From the NCBI GenBank assembly GCA_039025235.1, contig JBCCOS010000004.1:62001-126000 (forward strand): a DNA stretch of 64,000 nt, written 5' to 3'. This DNA is from MED-G105 sp039025235 (lineage in GTDB: Bacteria; Pseudomonadota; Alphaproteobacteria; Caulobacterales; Parvularculaceae). Both the position numbers and the translations under genes were made by a program. Under the pieces are notes generated by a model that saw only the letters and a program-made list of their open reading frames with translations, did no database searches and was not told the origin of the DNA. This document shows, in pieces, positions 9,454 through 17,017 of this stretch; the stretch's first letter is position 1, and each line of letters starts with the position of its first letter.

Positions 9454-9936
9454 ATGGCGGAACCGAATAAACGTGAAACCGCCGAGGAGGCGGCCAAGGC
9501 GGCCGATGCGCTTGCTGATGCAGCTGATGTTGCGGCAACGGGTGCGCAACAGAATGCCGATGCGGCGATCGCCGCTGCGGCTGAATCCCGTCGGATTGCC
9601 GACGGGCTTTTGAATTATGCTGAGCTCTTGAATTCGCCGTCGGAGATTGTGTTCTTACTCGGCATCTTCGTGCTGGCTATCTTTGTTGGATATTATGTTG
9701 TTTGGTCGGTTACGCCTGCCCTGCATACGCCGCTGATGTCGGTGACCAACGCAATTTCTTCTGTGGTCGTTGTTGGTGCGCTGATTGCCCTTGGTGCTGA
9801 TCTCACTGGATCGACCGCCGGTATATGGCCAAAGACATTTGGATTTTTGGCTGTGGCTCTTGCAAGCGTCAACATCTTTGGGGGCTTCATGGTCACCCAG
9901 CGGATGCTTGAAATGTATAAGAAAAAAGAACGTTAG
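9454..9936 (+). CDS. pntAB: NAD(P) transhydrogenase subunit alpha, part 2
   Basis: 160 residues; membrane part of the alpha subunit. Membrane helices begin at about residue 65 (IVFLLGIFVLAIFVGYYVVW), followed by HTPLMSVTNAISSVVVVGAL, the well-conserved pntAB/pntA membrane signature, and a last helix ending GGFMVTQRMLEMYKKK. The first about 60 residues are an Ala/Asp/Glu-rich helix absent from minimal pntAB proteins, which run near 100 residues. It sits between pntAA and pntB, with gaps of 4 and 9 bases, and GGAGG stands before the next gene. Confidence 0.95.
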   Translation: MAEPNKRETAEEAAKAADALADAADVAATGAQQNADAAIAAAAESRRIADGLLNYAELLNSPSEIVFLLGIFVLAIFVGYYVVWSVTPALHTPLMSVTNAISSVVVVGALIALGADLTGSTAGIWPKTFGFLAVALASVNIFGGFMVTQRMLEMYKKKER

Positions 9937-9945
9937 GAGGGCGAC

Positions 9946-11349
9946 ATGGCTCAGAATTTACCGCCACTTCTTTATATCGCCGCCGGCGTTCTCTTTATCC
10001 TCGCCTTAAGAGGGCTCTCGTCTCCGGAAACGGCCCGGGAAGGGAACCGCTTCGGGATTATTGGTATGCTCATTGCGGTGCTCACGACCTATTTTGTTTT
10101 AGAGGAAAAGGGCTTCGGATCACTTATTTTGATCTTCACTGCCGTTGGCATCGGCGGTGGTTTCGGTGCGTTGGTCGCGCAACGGGTTCAGATGACCCAG
10201 ATGCCGCAACTCGTTGCTGGCTTTCATAGTCTCGTTGGTCTCGCCGCGGTCTTTATCGCATGGGCGGCTTTTCTCGCTCCTGATGCGTTTGGCGTGGGAT
10301 CGCCGGGTGCCATTAAAGCTGGGTCCGCGTTAGAAATGTCGCTCGGCGCTGCCATTGGCGCGATTACCTTTTCAGGCTCGATTATTGCGTTTCTAAAGCT
10401 AAACGGAAATATGTCTGGGGCGCCGATTATTTTGCCTGCGCGCCATATGATCAATATCGCTATCGCTGCGATTATCATCCTTGGTGTTGGTATCTTGATG
10501 ACAGGACCGCAAACGCCTTTTTGGTTTGCGGTCATAACACTTTCAGCTTTTGTCCTCGGTTTTTTGATCATCATCCCCATTGGTGGCGCGGACATGCCGG
10601 TCGTTGTCTCTATGCTGAATAGTTATTCAGGATGGGCTGCGGCTGGTATTGGCTTCACTTTGGAGAACATGGCCTTGATTATAACTGGCGCCCTTGTCGG
10701 TTCATCAGGGGCAATCCTCTCTTACATTATGTGTAAGGGCATGAACCGGTCCTTTATCTCGGTCATCCTCGGCGGCTTTGGTGGCGACGATGCCGCAGCC
10801 AGTGCCGGTGGCACGGAAGAACGCCCTGTTAAGCAAGGGTCTGCCGAAGATGCGGCCTTCGTGATGAAGAATGCGGGCAAGGTGCTTATCGTACCCGGCT
10901 ATGGGATGGCTGTTGCGCAGGCGCAGCACGCTCTAAAAGAGATGGCTGACACACTCAAAAAAGAAGGCGTTGAAGTCAAATACGCCATTCATCCAGTTGC
11001 TGGGCGGATGCCGGGCCATATGAATGTCTTGCTGGCGGAAGCTCAAGTTCCTTATGATGAAGTTTTCGAACTAGAGGATATCAATTCTGAGTTTCGAACC
11101 GCTGATGTCGCCTTTGTTATCGGCGCGAACGACGTGACAAACCCATCGGCAAAAACCGATCCTCAATCGCCGATTTACGGTATGCCGATCTTAGACGTGG
11201 AAAACTCAGGCACTGTTTTATTCGTCAAGAGGTCAATGGCGTCTGGTTATGCTGGTGTTCAGAATGAACTGTTCTTCCGCGATAATACGATGATGCTGTT
11301 CGGCGATGCAAAAAAAATGTGCGAAGAAATAGTAAAAGCGTTCAACTAG
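9946..11349 (+). CDS. pntB: NAD(P) transhydrogenase subunit beta
   Basis: 467 residues; membrane helices in the first about 265 followed by the NADP(H)-binding domain III. Recognisable segments include AGFHSLVGLAAVF, the Asn/Ser-rich SGWAAAGIGFTLEN, and in domain III VPGYGMAVAQAQHALKEM, HPVAGRMPGHMNVLLAEA and IGANDVTNPSAK. This is the proton channel and NADP site of the enzyme. The start is supported by GGAGGGCGAC directly before ATG. It closes the pnt operon; a strong hairpin with a T tract follows at 11426-11476. Confidence 0.97.
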   Translation: MAQNLPPLLYIAAGVLFILALRGLSSPETAREGNRFGIIGMLIAVLTTYFVLEEKGFGSLILIFTAVGIGGGFGALVAQRVQMTQMPQLVAGFHSLVGLAAVFIAWAAFLAPDAFGVGSPGAIKAGSALEMSLGAAIGAITFSGSIIAFLKLNGNMSGAPIILPARHMINIAIAAIIILGVGILMTGPQTPFWFAVITLSAFVLGFLIIIPIGGADMPVVVSMLNSYSGWAAAGIGFTLENMALIITGALVGSSGAILSYIMCKGMNRSFISVILGGFGGDDAAASAGGTEERPVKQGSAEDAAFVMKNAGKVLIVPGYGMAVAQAQHALKEMADTLKKEGVEVKYAIHPVAGRMPGHMNVLLAEAQVPYDEVFELEDINSEFRTADVAFVIGANDVTNPSAKTDPQSPIYGMPILDVENSGTVLFVKRSMASGYAGVQNELFFRDNTMMLFGDAKKMCEEIVKAFN

Positions 11350-11425
11350 ACGGCTTCTTCGATAAATGTGAACGGTTGATGGTTTCCTTCCATCAACTCG
11401 CCAAAAGAAACGAGACAAATTAAAG
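11347..11425 (+). repeat. Diverged copy of palindromic repeat A
   Basis: The stretch with GGTTGATGGTTTCCTTCCATC matches the core hairpin of repeat A (GGTTGATGGTTCCCGTCCATC at 13316 and 57328) with a few substitutions, and the flanking bases (CTTCGATAAATGTGA against CTTCGCCGATAAGTGTGA) also align. Function unknown. Confidence 0.7.
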
Positions 11426-11476
11426 ACCGAAAGCCGCTTAGCGGTTTCATTTGAAACGGAGCGGCTTTCGGTTTTT
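11426..11476 (+). terminator. Rho-independent terminator of the pnt operon
   Basis: Perfect 13-bp stem (ACCGAAAGCCGCT at 11426-11438 with its complement at 11460-11472) followed by a run of T, 77 bases after the pntB stop. The loop contains a second small palindrome (GTTTCATTTGAAAC). The preceding sequence from 11347 is a diverged copy of the intergenic repeat found at 13290 and 57301, so the terminator is built from a repeat copy. Confidence 0.85.
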
Positions 11477-11554
11477 ACACGAAATCGGCAGCGTCCCCGA
11501 GTTTTAAGGCTATAAGATTTGTCAACAAATATGAGTCTAGTCGACTAACACTTT

Positions 11555-11640
11555 ACGCCGTCAAAGCGCGCCTTAAGTTGTTGATTTTACGCATTTCCTT
11601 TACGCCAACCGCACACACTTAGCTTGGAAATGCTTCAGTT
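11555..11640 (-). repeat. Repeat B, inverted copy
   Basis: Read on the minus strand, this region aligns base for base over most of its length with the copies at 24914 and 57202 (shared blocks GCATTTCCAAGC, GTGTGCGGTTGGCGT and AAGGAAATGCGTAAAA). It lies between pnt and the lipoprotein gene in otherwise empty DNA. The rest of 11477-11788 shows no gene. Confidence 0.8.
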
Positions 11641-11788
11641 GATCGTTTGTTTTGGACGCACTGACTTCATTGTGAACTTTTGTACAAACACCGGCCCGTT
11701 GACTCGTATTGCCAATTTAAATTTGACAGTGTTGATAGAAGTTTGAACGAGGACAAAACCCTCGCATGATCCGAACAGGAGAATCAAA

Positions 11789-12751
11789 ATGCGTAATTTA
11801 TTCTTGGGTGCATCATTCATGATGCTTATGGCTTGCGGTGGCGCCGAAGTGCCAACAGCGGACACCAGCACCGAAGCAACTGATGATAGCCTAATTGAAG
11901 ATGCGGTAGAGCTTGGTCAAGCAGCGAGCAAGGAACGTGTTGATGCCAATTCGGGAGAGGCGTCGCAGTGGTCTGAAATCCTAAGCTCAGACCGCCGCGC
12001 CGATGGTGATGCTGCGCGTGATAAGTATCGATTGCCACAAGAAACACTTGAATTCATGGGTATTGAACCCGGTATGACGGTTATTGAAGCATCGCCTGGC
12101 GGTGGTTGGTATTCGCGCGTTCTTTTGCCCTACCTCGGCAGCAACGGCGGCCTTGTTGGCATCCACTATAAGCCTGAGATGTTGGCGCTTTTTCGCGAAA
12201 TGTCCGAGGAAGAAATGGAAAAGGCGCGTGCCTGGCCAACGACATGGATGGGCAAGACCAATGAATGGCGAACCGATGGCGATGCATCCGTGGCTGGAGC
12301 CTATATTTACGGCTCAGTTGATGATGACGCAGCCGGTACTGCGGACGCGGCTGTGTTCTTCCGCGCCTTACATGGCCTCAATCAATTCGAAGACCGAGGC
12401 GGTTTTCGGTCAGGTGCCCTTAAAGATGTGTACGGAATGCTCAAACCCGGTGGTATCGTTGGTGTTGTTCAGCATAAAGCATTAGAAGGAAGTGATGATG
12501 CCTGGGCCAACGGTGCTAATGGGTATTTAAAAGAAAGCCAAGTGGTGGCCGCATTTGAAGAGATTGGATTTGAACTTGTAGATTCTTCAAATATGCATGC
12601 TAACCCTAAAGACCAACCGACGAGCGAAGAATTTGTTTGGCGCTTACCGCCATCACTTGCAACGAGCAAGGACGACCCAGAGTTGGCGGCCAAAATGAAA
12701 GCAATCGGTGAATCAAACCGGATGACTTTGAAGTTTCGCAAACCGGCTTAA
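11789..12751 (+). CDS. Predicted lipoprotein with class I methyltransferase fold
   Basis: 320 residues. The N-terminus is a lipoprotein signal: hydrophobic segment then LMACGG, with Cys16 as the acylation site, so the protein is predicted to be exported and membrane anchored. After an acidic linker comes a Rossmann-like methyltransferase domain: GMTVIEASPGGGWYSRVLLPYLG corresponds to motif I, AAVFFRALHGL to the motif IV region and LKPGGIVGVVQH to motif VI. Exported proteins of this fold occur in several Gram-negative groups with no proven function; SAM is not known to be available in the periplasm. The ATG is supported by CAGGAG. holC starts 22 bases downstream, perhaps by chance. Confidence 0.75.
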   Translation: MRNLFLGASFMMLMACGGAEVPTADTSTEATDDSLIEDAVELGQAASKERVDANSGEASQWSEILSSDRRADGDAARDKYRLPQETLEFMGIEPGMTVIEASPGGGWYSRVLLPYLGSNGGLVGIHYKPEMLALFREMSEEEMEKARAWPTTWMGKTNEWRTDGDASVAGAYIYGSVDDDAAGTADAAVFFRALHGLNQFEDRGGFRSGALKDVYGMLKPGGIVGVVQHKALEGSDDAWANGANGYLKESQVVAAFEEIGFELVDSSNMHANPKDQPTSEEFVWRLPPSLATSKDDPELAAKMKAIGESNRMTLKFRKPA

Positions 12752-12773
12752 ATCATTCATCTTTGTCGGCTCT

Positions 12774-13232
12774 GTGACCGAAGTTCTTTTTTATCATTTG
12801 GAGCATGGGCAGTTAGAAACAACACTGCCCAGCTTGCTGGAAAAATCGCTCGCCAGAGATTGGCGCGTGGTTGTTAAATCTGGCACGCGCGCGTGTGTCG
12901 AAAAATTGGACGATTTTCTTTGGACCTTTGCCGATGAAAGTTTCTTACCCCATAGTGCGGTAAGCTCAGAGCAAGATGCTGTGAATGACCCCATTTGGCT
13001 AACTGATGCTGAAGTGACGGGCGACGGTAGAAACCTGTTGTTTCTTGTTGACGGCGCGACAGAAAACGCATCGACGCTCAATACCTATGAGAGATGTGTC
13101 GTTATATTTGATGGTCGTGTTGACGAAGCGGTCTCGGAAGCCCGCCAGTTCTGGAAGGCCGCGAGCCAGGTGGGATGTCAAACCACCTACTGGCGTCAGT
13201 CACCTGAGGGGCGGTGGGAGAAACAGGCTTAG
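12774..13232 (+). CDS. holC: DNA polymerase III chi subunit
   Basis: 152 residues matching the chi subunit family: the start TEVLFYHLEHG, then LLEKSLARDWRVVV, DDFLWTFADESFLPH, DPIWLTD and a late VIFDGRVDEAV are the expected blocks in order. Chi links the clamp-loader to single-stranded DNA-binding protein during replication. The start codon is GTG, 22 bases after the preceding gene; the family N-terminus (TxVxFYHL) fixes it. Downstream lies intergenic repeat A, which separates it from the convergent bciA. Confidence 0.9.
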   Translation: MTEVLFYHLEHGQLETTLPSLLEKSLARDWRVVVKSGTRACVEKLDDFLWTFADESFLPHSAVSSEQDAVNDPIWLTDAEVTGDGRNLLFLVDGATENASTLNTYERCVVIFDGRVDEAVSEARQFWKAASQVGCQTTYWRQSPEGRWEKQA

Positions 13233-13287
13233 GTTACCGTTGTCTAAGGGTTTTCAGGCCTTATAAAAATTAGGCTAATTGCTGCGA

Positions 13288-13425
13288 CTAGAGCGCTTCG
13301 CCGATAAGTGTGATCGGTTGATGGTTCCCGTCCATCAACTCGGCAATAGGTCGAACAATTGTTCGACCGACAAATCAAATACCTAGAGCGGCGTTCCGAT
13401 TCCATCGGAACGCAATAAGCTCTAG
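13288..13425 (+). repeat. Palindromic repeat A, full copy with three hairpins
   Basis: An element bounded by CTAGAGC and GCTCTAG-type ends. It contains three inverted repeats: GTTGATGG/CCATCAAC (13317-13339), the perfect 20-base palindrome GGTCGAACAATTGTTCGACC (13349-13368) and GCGTTCCGAT/ATCGGAACGC (13391-13413). The first part is identical for over 50 bases to 57301-57357. It lies between the convergent holC and bciA genes and contains the bciA stop codon, so it could act as a bidirectional terminator. Confidence 0.85.
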
Positions 13426-14459
13426 AAAACTTGGTGATCGCCTAATTCAGCCTTGGCATTAGCCGCAATAAGCTCTTTATAGTAATCAATGAGTGTATCG
13501 GACCCGGTGCTTGGCGTTATCGTGGCGTTATAAACACCGGCGGCCCTATCCATGAGAAGCATTGATTCCGTTGCATAGTAGCGGCCGATACGGGCAAGTT
13601 CCGCCTTATTCTTCATGGATGGAACGACCGTTCCCAGGGCTGATAATACTGCAATAATTGAATCAAGAAGAAAAAGAGGGGCATGCTGAAATTTCGGTTG
13701 GCGGTTTAGGAGTGCAAAGAGTTCTTCACCTTGTTGCCGGGGCGTTAGGGCAGGGCCTGGGCCCCCTATCGGCAGAACTTGGTTATGCTTTTTGGGATCC
13801 GTCAAGCAATCAACAATAAATGATGCTAGGTCACGGTCACTAATGGGCTTTGTTGATGTCATTGTGCCATCTCCGAATAAAACGAAAGGCTTTCTACGCC
13901 GTACGCGGTCCACCTGTCCCGAAAGAGACTTAAAGAATGCTGTCGGACGAACGATAGAATAGTGTATGCCTGAGGCGCGAAGTTCTTTTTCAAATGCGAG
14001 CTTTGCTTGTTGAAAGGCAAGGCGAGGTTTTTGTACGCACATAGCCGACAAAAGAACAAATCTCGGGCAGTTTTTCTCAATAGCGGCATCCAAAATATTT
14101 TTGTGCGCATCATGATCAATGGCCCAAGCGTCTATTGGGATACCCGTTCGCGATGCCATGCAAGATATCACGGCGTCAAATTTCGTGGATCCAAATGCGT
14201 CAGTCGCAATAGAGTCTTTGTTAAGAACCTCACCTTTGCGGATTTCAACATCTTTCGGGAGGCATGAACGCGGACTTGTCGCTACGTTTCCACGTGTGAG
14301 AGAAACATCAGTGTTTGGCTTTTCACGGATAAAACATGTGACGGCATACCTGCGAGATAGAAGTTCGTTCACTGTCGCAGAACCGATTGTGCCCGTGCCA
14401 CCGAATACAAGTATTTTCTTCGGAGGCTCAAATATGTTGTCTGCGGTTTTAGAGGTCAT
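13422..14459 (-). CDS. bciA: 3,8-divinyl (proto)chlorophyllide 8-vinyl reductase BciA
   Basis: 345 residues with an N-terminal Rossmann fold (GGTGTIG at 20-26). The body carries the BciA/DVR signature blocks: SCMASRTGIPIDAWAIDH, FVLLSAMCVQKPRLAFQQAK, IVRPTAFFKSLSGQVDRV, FGDGTMTSTKPISDRDLA and GGPGPALTPRQQGE, plus the family C-terminus (PSTGSDTLIDYY, then ELGDHQVF). The enzyme reduces the 8-vinyl group of the chlorophyll precursor with NADPH. The start could also be a GTG at 14480. It sits between holC and pspF, apart from any photosynthesis gene in this window, so it implies bacteriochlorophyll genes elsewhere in the genome. The stop codon is inside repeat A. Confidence 0.9.
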   Translation of the reverse strand: MTSKTADNIFEPPKKILVFGGTGTIGSATVNELLSRRYAVTCFIREKPNTDVSLTRGNVATSPRSCLPKDVEIRKGEVLNKDSIATDAFGSTKFDAVISCMASRTGIPIDAWAIDHDAHKNILDAAIEKNCPRFVLLSAMCVQKPRLAFQQAKLAFEKELRASGIHYSIVRPTAFFKSLSGQVDRVRRRKPFVLFGDGTMTSTKPISDRDLASFIVDCLTDPKKHNQVLPIGGPGPALTPRQQGEELFALLNRQPKFQHAPLFLLDSIIAVLSALGTVVPSMKNKAELARIGRYYATESMLLMDRAAGVYNATITPSTGSDTLIDYYKELIAANAKAELGDHQVF

Positions 14460-14539
14460 TACGGTCAACGTTTTATTCACTTCACATCTGATGGTTTTAT
14501 GACGTTTATTGCAGTGACCCCCATATTTTAAACCTTTTG

Positions 14540-15580
14540 TCAGCTAAGGGTGTGTTTGCGAACGAGACCCCGGATTTGGTTATAGTTTAAGCCTAGGGCG
14601 TCGCCTGCTTTCTTTTGACTGCCATGAAAGTGTTTAAGGGTGTCTGCAACGATCGTCTTCTCGACGGTGTTTAGATGATCACGAAGGTCGAACGGGAAAT
14701 TACTTTGTGAAATTGCTGATATGCTTGCGGCATCGTCTGGCAAGGACGTGTAGTCAGTATCAAGATTGGAACTGTTTTCTGTCAATGTGAGTGGTAGGGA
14801 GGTGCCAGCGAACGGATTGATGACAACCGAATCAATAGGCCCCTCTTTGTCTGCAGAAAGCCATCGGTAACATGATCTTTCAGCAGCATTCTTCAGTTCT
14901 CTTACATTTCCAGGCCACCGATAATCAGTGAGTTTTGAGATCGCGTCCGGTGTGAATCCAGGATATGGTTTGTCCACTTCTGCGGCGATGCGGTTGGCAA
15001 AGTATGCGGCCAATATAGGAATATCTTGTTGTCGGGCGCGCAGAGGAGGAGACACGACAACGTCGAATGATAGTCTATCGAGGAGATCGGCTCTGAAGTC
15101 CCCGCGTGCCGCCATCGCGAGTAAATCAACATTTGCAGCAGCGATCGTTCGCACATCTGTTTTCAGCGTTTCCTGTCCTCCAATCCGTTCAAACTCGCCA
15201 TATTCAATGACGCGCAGTAGTTTTTCTTGAACGCGCTGGGAAGCGCTGGGAATCTCATCAAGAAATAGTGTTCCCCCGTTTGCGCGCTCAAATCGTCCAG
15301 CGCGCCTTTTTTGAGCGCCTGTAAATGCCCCTGCTTCGCTACCAAATAGCTCCGCATCCAGAAGGTCTTCTGATAGTGCTGCGCAGTTTACTTTGACGAA
15401 TGGCCGCTCCCAACGGGGCGAAAGAAAATGTACGCGCTCGGCAATGAGTTCTTTCCCAGAGCCGCGCTCACCGCAAATGAGTAAAGGTCGATTGAGAAGG
15501 GCTGATGCCGATGCATGTGATAGCGCGTCCAAAAAGATAGGAGCTTCGCCAATGAGATCAGGAGCGTTTAATAGGGTCAT
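14540..15580 (-). CDS. pspF: Phage shock operon transcriptional activator PspF
   Basis: 346 residues: a sigma-54 AAA+ activator with no receiver domain, as in PspF. Walker A is GERGSGKE (about 36-43), the sigma-54 loop is GAFTGA, Walker B is GGTLFLDEI, and the C-terminal Fis-type HTH reads KKAGDALGLNYNQIRGLV. It is transcribed away from the psp genes, the classical arrangement, and a candidate binding region directly abuts its start codon, suggesting self-regulation. In the known system PspA holds PspF inactive until membrane stress; that PspA acts on this protein is inferred from context. Confidence 0.93.
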   Translation of the reverse strand: MTLLNAPDLIGEAPIFLDALSHASASALLNRPLLICGERGSGKELIAERVHFLSPRWERPFVKVNCAALSEDLLDAELFGSEAGAFTGAQKRRAGRFERANGGTLFLDEIPSASQRVQEKLLRVIEYGEFERIGGQETLKTDVRTIAAANVDLLAMAARGDFRADLLDRLSFDVVVSPPLRARQQDIPILAAYFANRIAAEVDKPYPGFTPDAISKLTDYRWPGNVRELKNAAERSCYRWLSADKEGPIDSVVINPFAGTSLPLTLTENSSNLDTDYTSLPDDAASISAISQSNFPFDLRDHLNTVEKTIVADTLKHFHGSQKKAGDALGLNYNQIRGLVRKHTLS

Positions 15581-15582
15581 TC

Positions 15583-15637
15583 AGGTAAAGATAACCGCAA
15601 AAGGTAAAATTTCAATATTTTGAGGTAATAGTTACCT
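15583..15637. promoter_or_regulatory. Candidate PspF upstream activating sites
   Basis: AGGTAA occurs at 15583-15588, 15602-15607 and 15623-15628, and the inverted TTACCT at 15632-15637 completes the palindrome AGGTAATAGTTACCT. The cluster lies between the pspF start and the sigma-54 promoter, 74 to 128 bases upstream of the -24 element, the right place for an enhancer-binding protein. The assignment to PspF is inference. Confidence 0.5.
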
Positions 15638-15710
15638 TTTAGCTGTATGCCATTATCCAAGCCGATCTAAAAATATAATTAAAACAACGAGTTATTAGGG
15701 TCGCTCATTC

Positions 15711-15726
15711 TGGCACGTTTCTCGCT
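15711..15726 (+). promoter_or_regulatory. Sigma-54 promoter of the psp operon
   Basis: TGGCACGTTTCTCGCT matches the -24/-12 consensus TGGCACR-N4-TTGCW with one mismatch (TCGCT for TTGCT) and correct spacing. It reads towards the psp genes, with a leader of about 130 bases before the first start codon. Confidence 0.75.
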
Positions 15727-15866
15727 TTAGTTAATACGCTATTGTTGAATGGTCTCAAATAGCCGAGCAAAGGCCGACAGTGGCACCGTCGTATGTTCAT
15801 TGAGCGACGCCAACGTCGCTTGAACCGCGGGTTTTGCGGGGCAGTGAGACCGATGAGAGGAATGTG

Positions 15867-16016
15867 ATGAATACAGAACGTTACGACTATCGAGAGGATG
15901 ATTTTTGGTACCGTCGGTGGCGAGAGTTGCGAGCAGACAGTGCATGGCGTGGCAAACGTGGCTTCGCCTGGGGCGCCTTCTTCTTTGGCGTCGTTGTTGG
16001 TGCAATTGTATTTTAG
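15867..16016 (+). CDS. 49-residue membrane protein, first gene of the psp operon
   Basis: Short protein starting MNTERYDYREDDFWYRRW. The first about 28 residues are rich in Arg, Trp, Tyr and acidic residues; the last about 20 (FAWGAFFFGVVVGAIVF) form one membrane helix reaching the C-terminus, so it is a tail-anchored type. A strong ribosome site (GAGAGGA) precedes ATG, and pspA starts 9 bases after its stop with its own GGAGG. I do not recognise the family. Its position between the sigma-54 promoter and pspA makes a role in the envelope stress response likely, but this is inference from context only. Confidence 0.7.
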   Translation: MNTERYDYREDDFWYRRWRELRADSAWRGKRGFAWGAFFFGVVVGAIVF

Positions 16017-16025
16017 GAGGCGAAT

Positions 16026-16733
16026 ATGGGTGTTTTCTCAAGGCTCAGCGACATCATGAATTCAAATATCAATGTGATGCTCGATCGGGCGGAAGATCCT
16101 GAGAAGATTGTGCGTCTTATCATCCAAGAGATGGAAGATACGCTCGTTGAAGTTCGGGCAAGAGCCGCGCGATCGATCGCAGATAAAAAAGAGATCGAGC
16201 GCAAAAGACAGGATGTTGCGGCCCGTGTTACGGAGTGGGAGCGAAAAGCTGAATTTGCCATCAGTAAGGGACGCGATGATTTGGCGAGAGGGGCTGTGGG
16301 AGCAAAGCGAAAAGCGCAAGAAATGGCCGATATTCTCACCAAAGAGTGCGCAGTAATTGATCAGTCCCTCAATAAGACCAATGATGACTTAGCGACACTG
16401 CAAGAAAAGTTAAAACAGGCAAAATCAAAGCAGAGGAGTATTGCCATCAGAACGGTCGCGGCAACCGATGGTGTACGGGTAAACCGACACATTCACGACA
16501 CAAGGCTAGATGACGCTTTAGCCCGTTACGACCAATGGGAACGCAGAATTGACGAACTCGAAGGGGAGGCCGAAAGTTTTGCGATGGGTACTGACGGTGA
16601 TACCGGACGCAAAAGCGAAGACGCGTCATTAAAGTCATTAGCGCGTGAAATCGCAGACCTTGAAGTTGAAGAAGAAATTAACGCCGAAGTCGAAAGGCTG
16701 CGAAAACGCATAACAGAGCAGTCAAACTCATAA
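16026..16733 (+). CDS. pspA: Phage shock protein A
   Basis: 235 residues, almost entirely coiled coil, beginning MGVFSRLSDIMNSNINVMLDRAEDPEKIVRLI, the typical PspA/IM30 N-terminal helix that binds membranes. The conserved EDTLVEVRARAARSIADKKEIER and ARVTEWERKAEFAISKGRDDLAR blocks follow. Length is near the family norm. PspA is an ESCRT-III-like protein that coats stressed inner membrane and inhibits PspF. The ATG has GGAGGCGA directly upstream. It is the second gene of the operon, followed by pspB and pspC. Confidence 0.96.
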   Translation: MGVFSRLSDIMNSNINVMLDRAEDPEKIVRLIIQEMEDTLVEVRARAARSIADKKEIERKRQDVAARVTEWERKAEFAISKGRDDLARGAVGAKRKAQEMADILTKECAVIDQSLNKTNDDLATLQEKLKQAKSKQRSIAIRTVAATDGVRVNRHIHDTRLDDALARYDQWERRIDELEGEAESFAMGTDGDTGRKSEDASLKSLAREIADLEVEEEINAEVERLRKRITEQSNS

Positions 16734-16774
16734 GAACATATATCGAATTTAATCGATAAATTTGAGGGAATTTA

Positions 16775-17017
16775 ATGGACATGTGGACGGCTGTTTTTAT
16801 TGTTGCCATTATCTTTGTCGGTTTGCCAGCAACAATCATGCACTACGCTGTTGAGTGGCGAAAAGCAAAAGCACCAACACCAGACGACGAACGTCTCGTT
16901 GATGATCTGTGGCGTACTGCGCAGCGCTTGGAACAACGCGTCGATGCACTCGAAACCATTCTCGATAAAGAAGCGCCTAAATGGCGTGAGGATTACCCGG
17001 AGCGTCCCCATGCCTAA
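16775..17017 (+). CDS. pspB: Phage shock protein B
   Basis: 80 residues. One N-terminal membrane helix (WTAVFIVAIIFVGLPATIM) is followed by a cytoplasmic coiled coil with the PspB pattern: LVDDLWRTAQRLEQRVDALETILD, then APKWRED at the end. In enterobacteria PspB and PspC sense envelope stress together and recruit PspA. The reading frame overlaps the start of pspC by 8 bases, so translation of the two is probably coupled. Confidence 0.92.
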   Translation: MDMWTAVFIVAIIFVGLPATIMHYAVEWRKAKAPTPDDERLVDDLWRTAQRLEQRVDALETILDKEAPKWREDYPERPHA

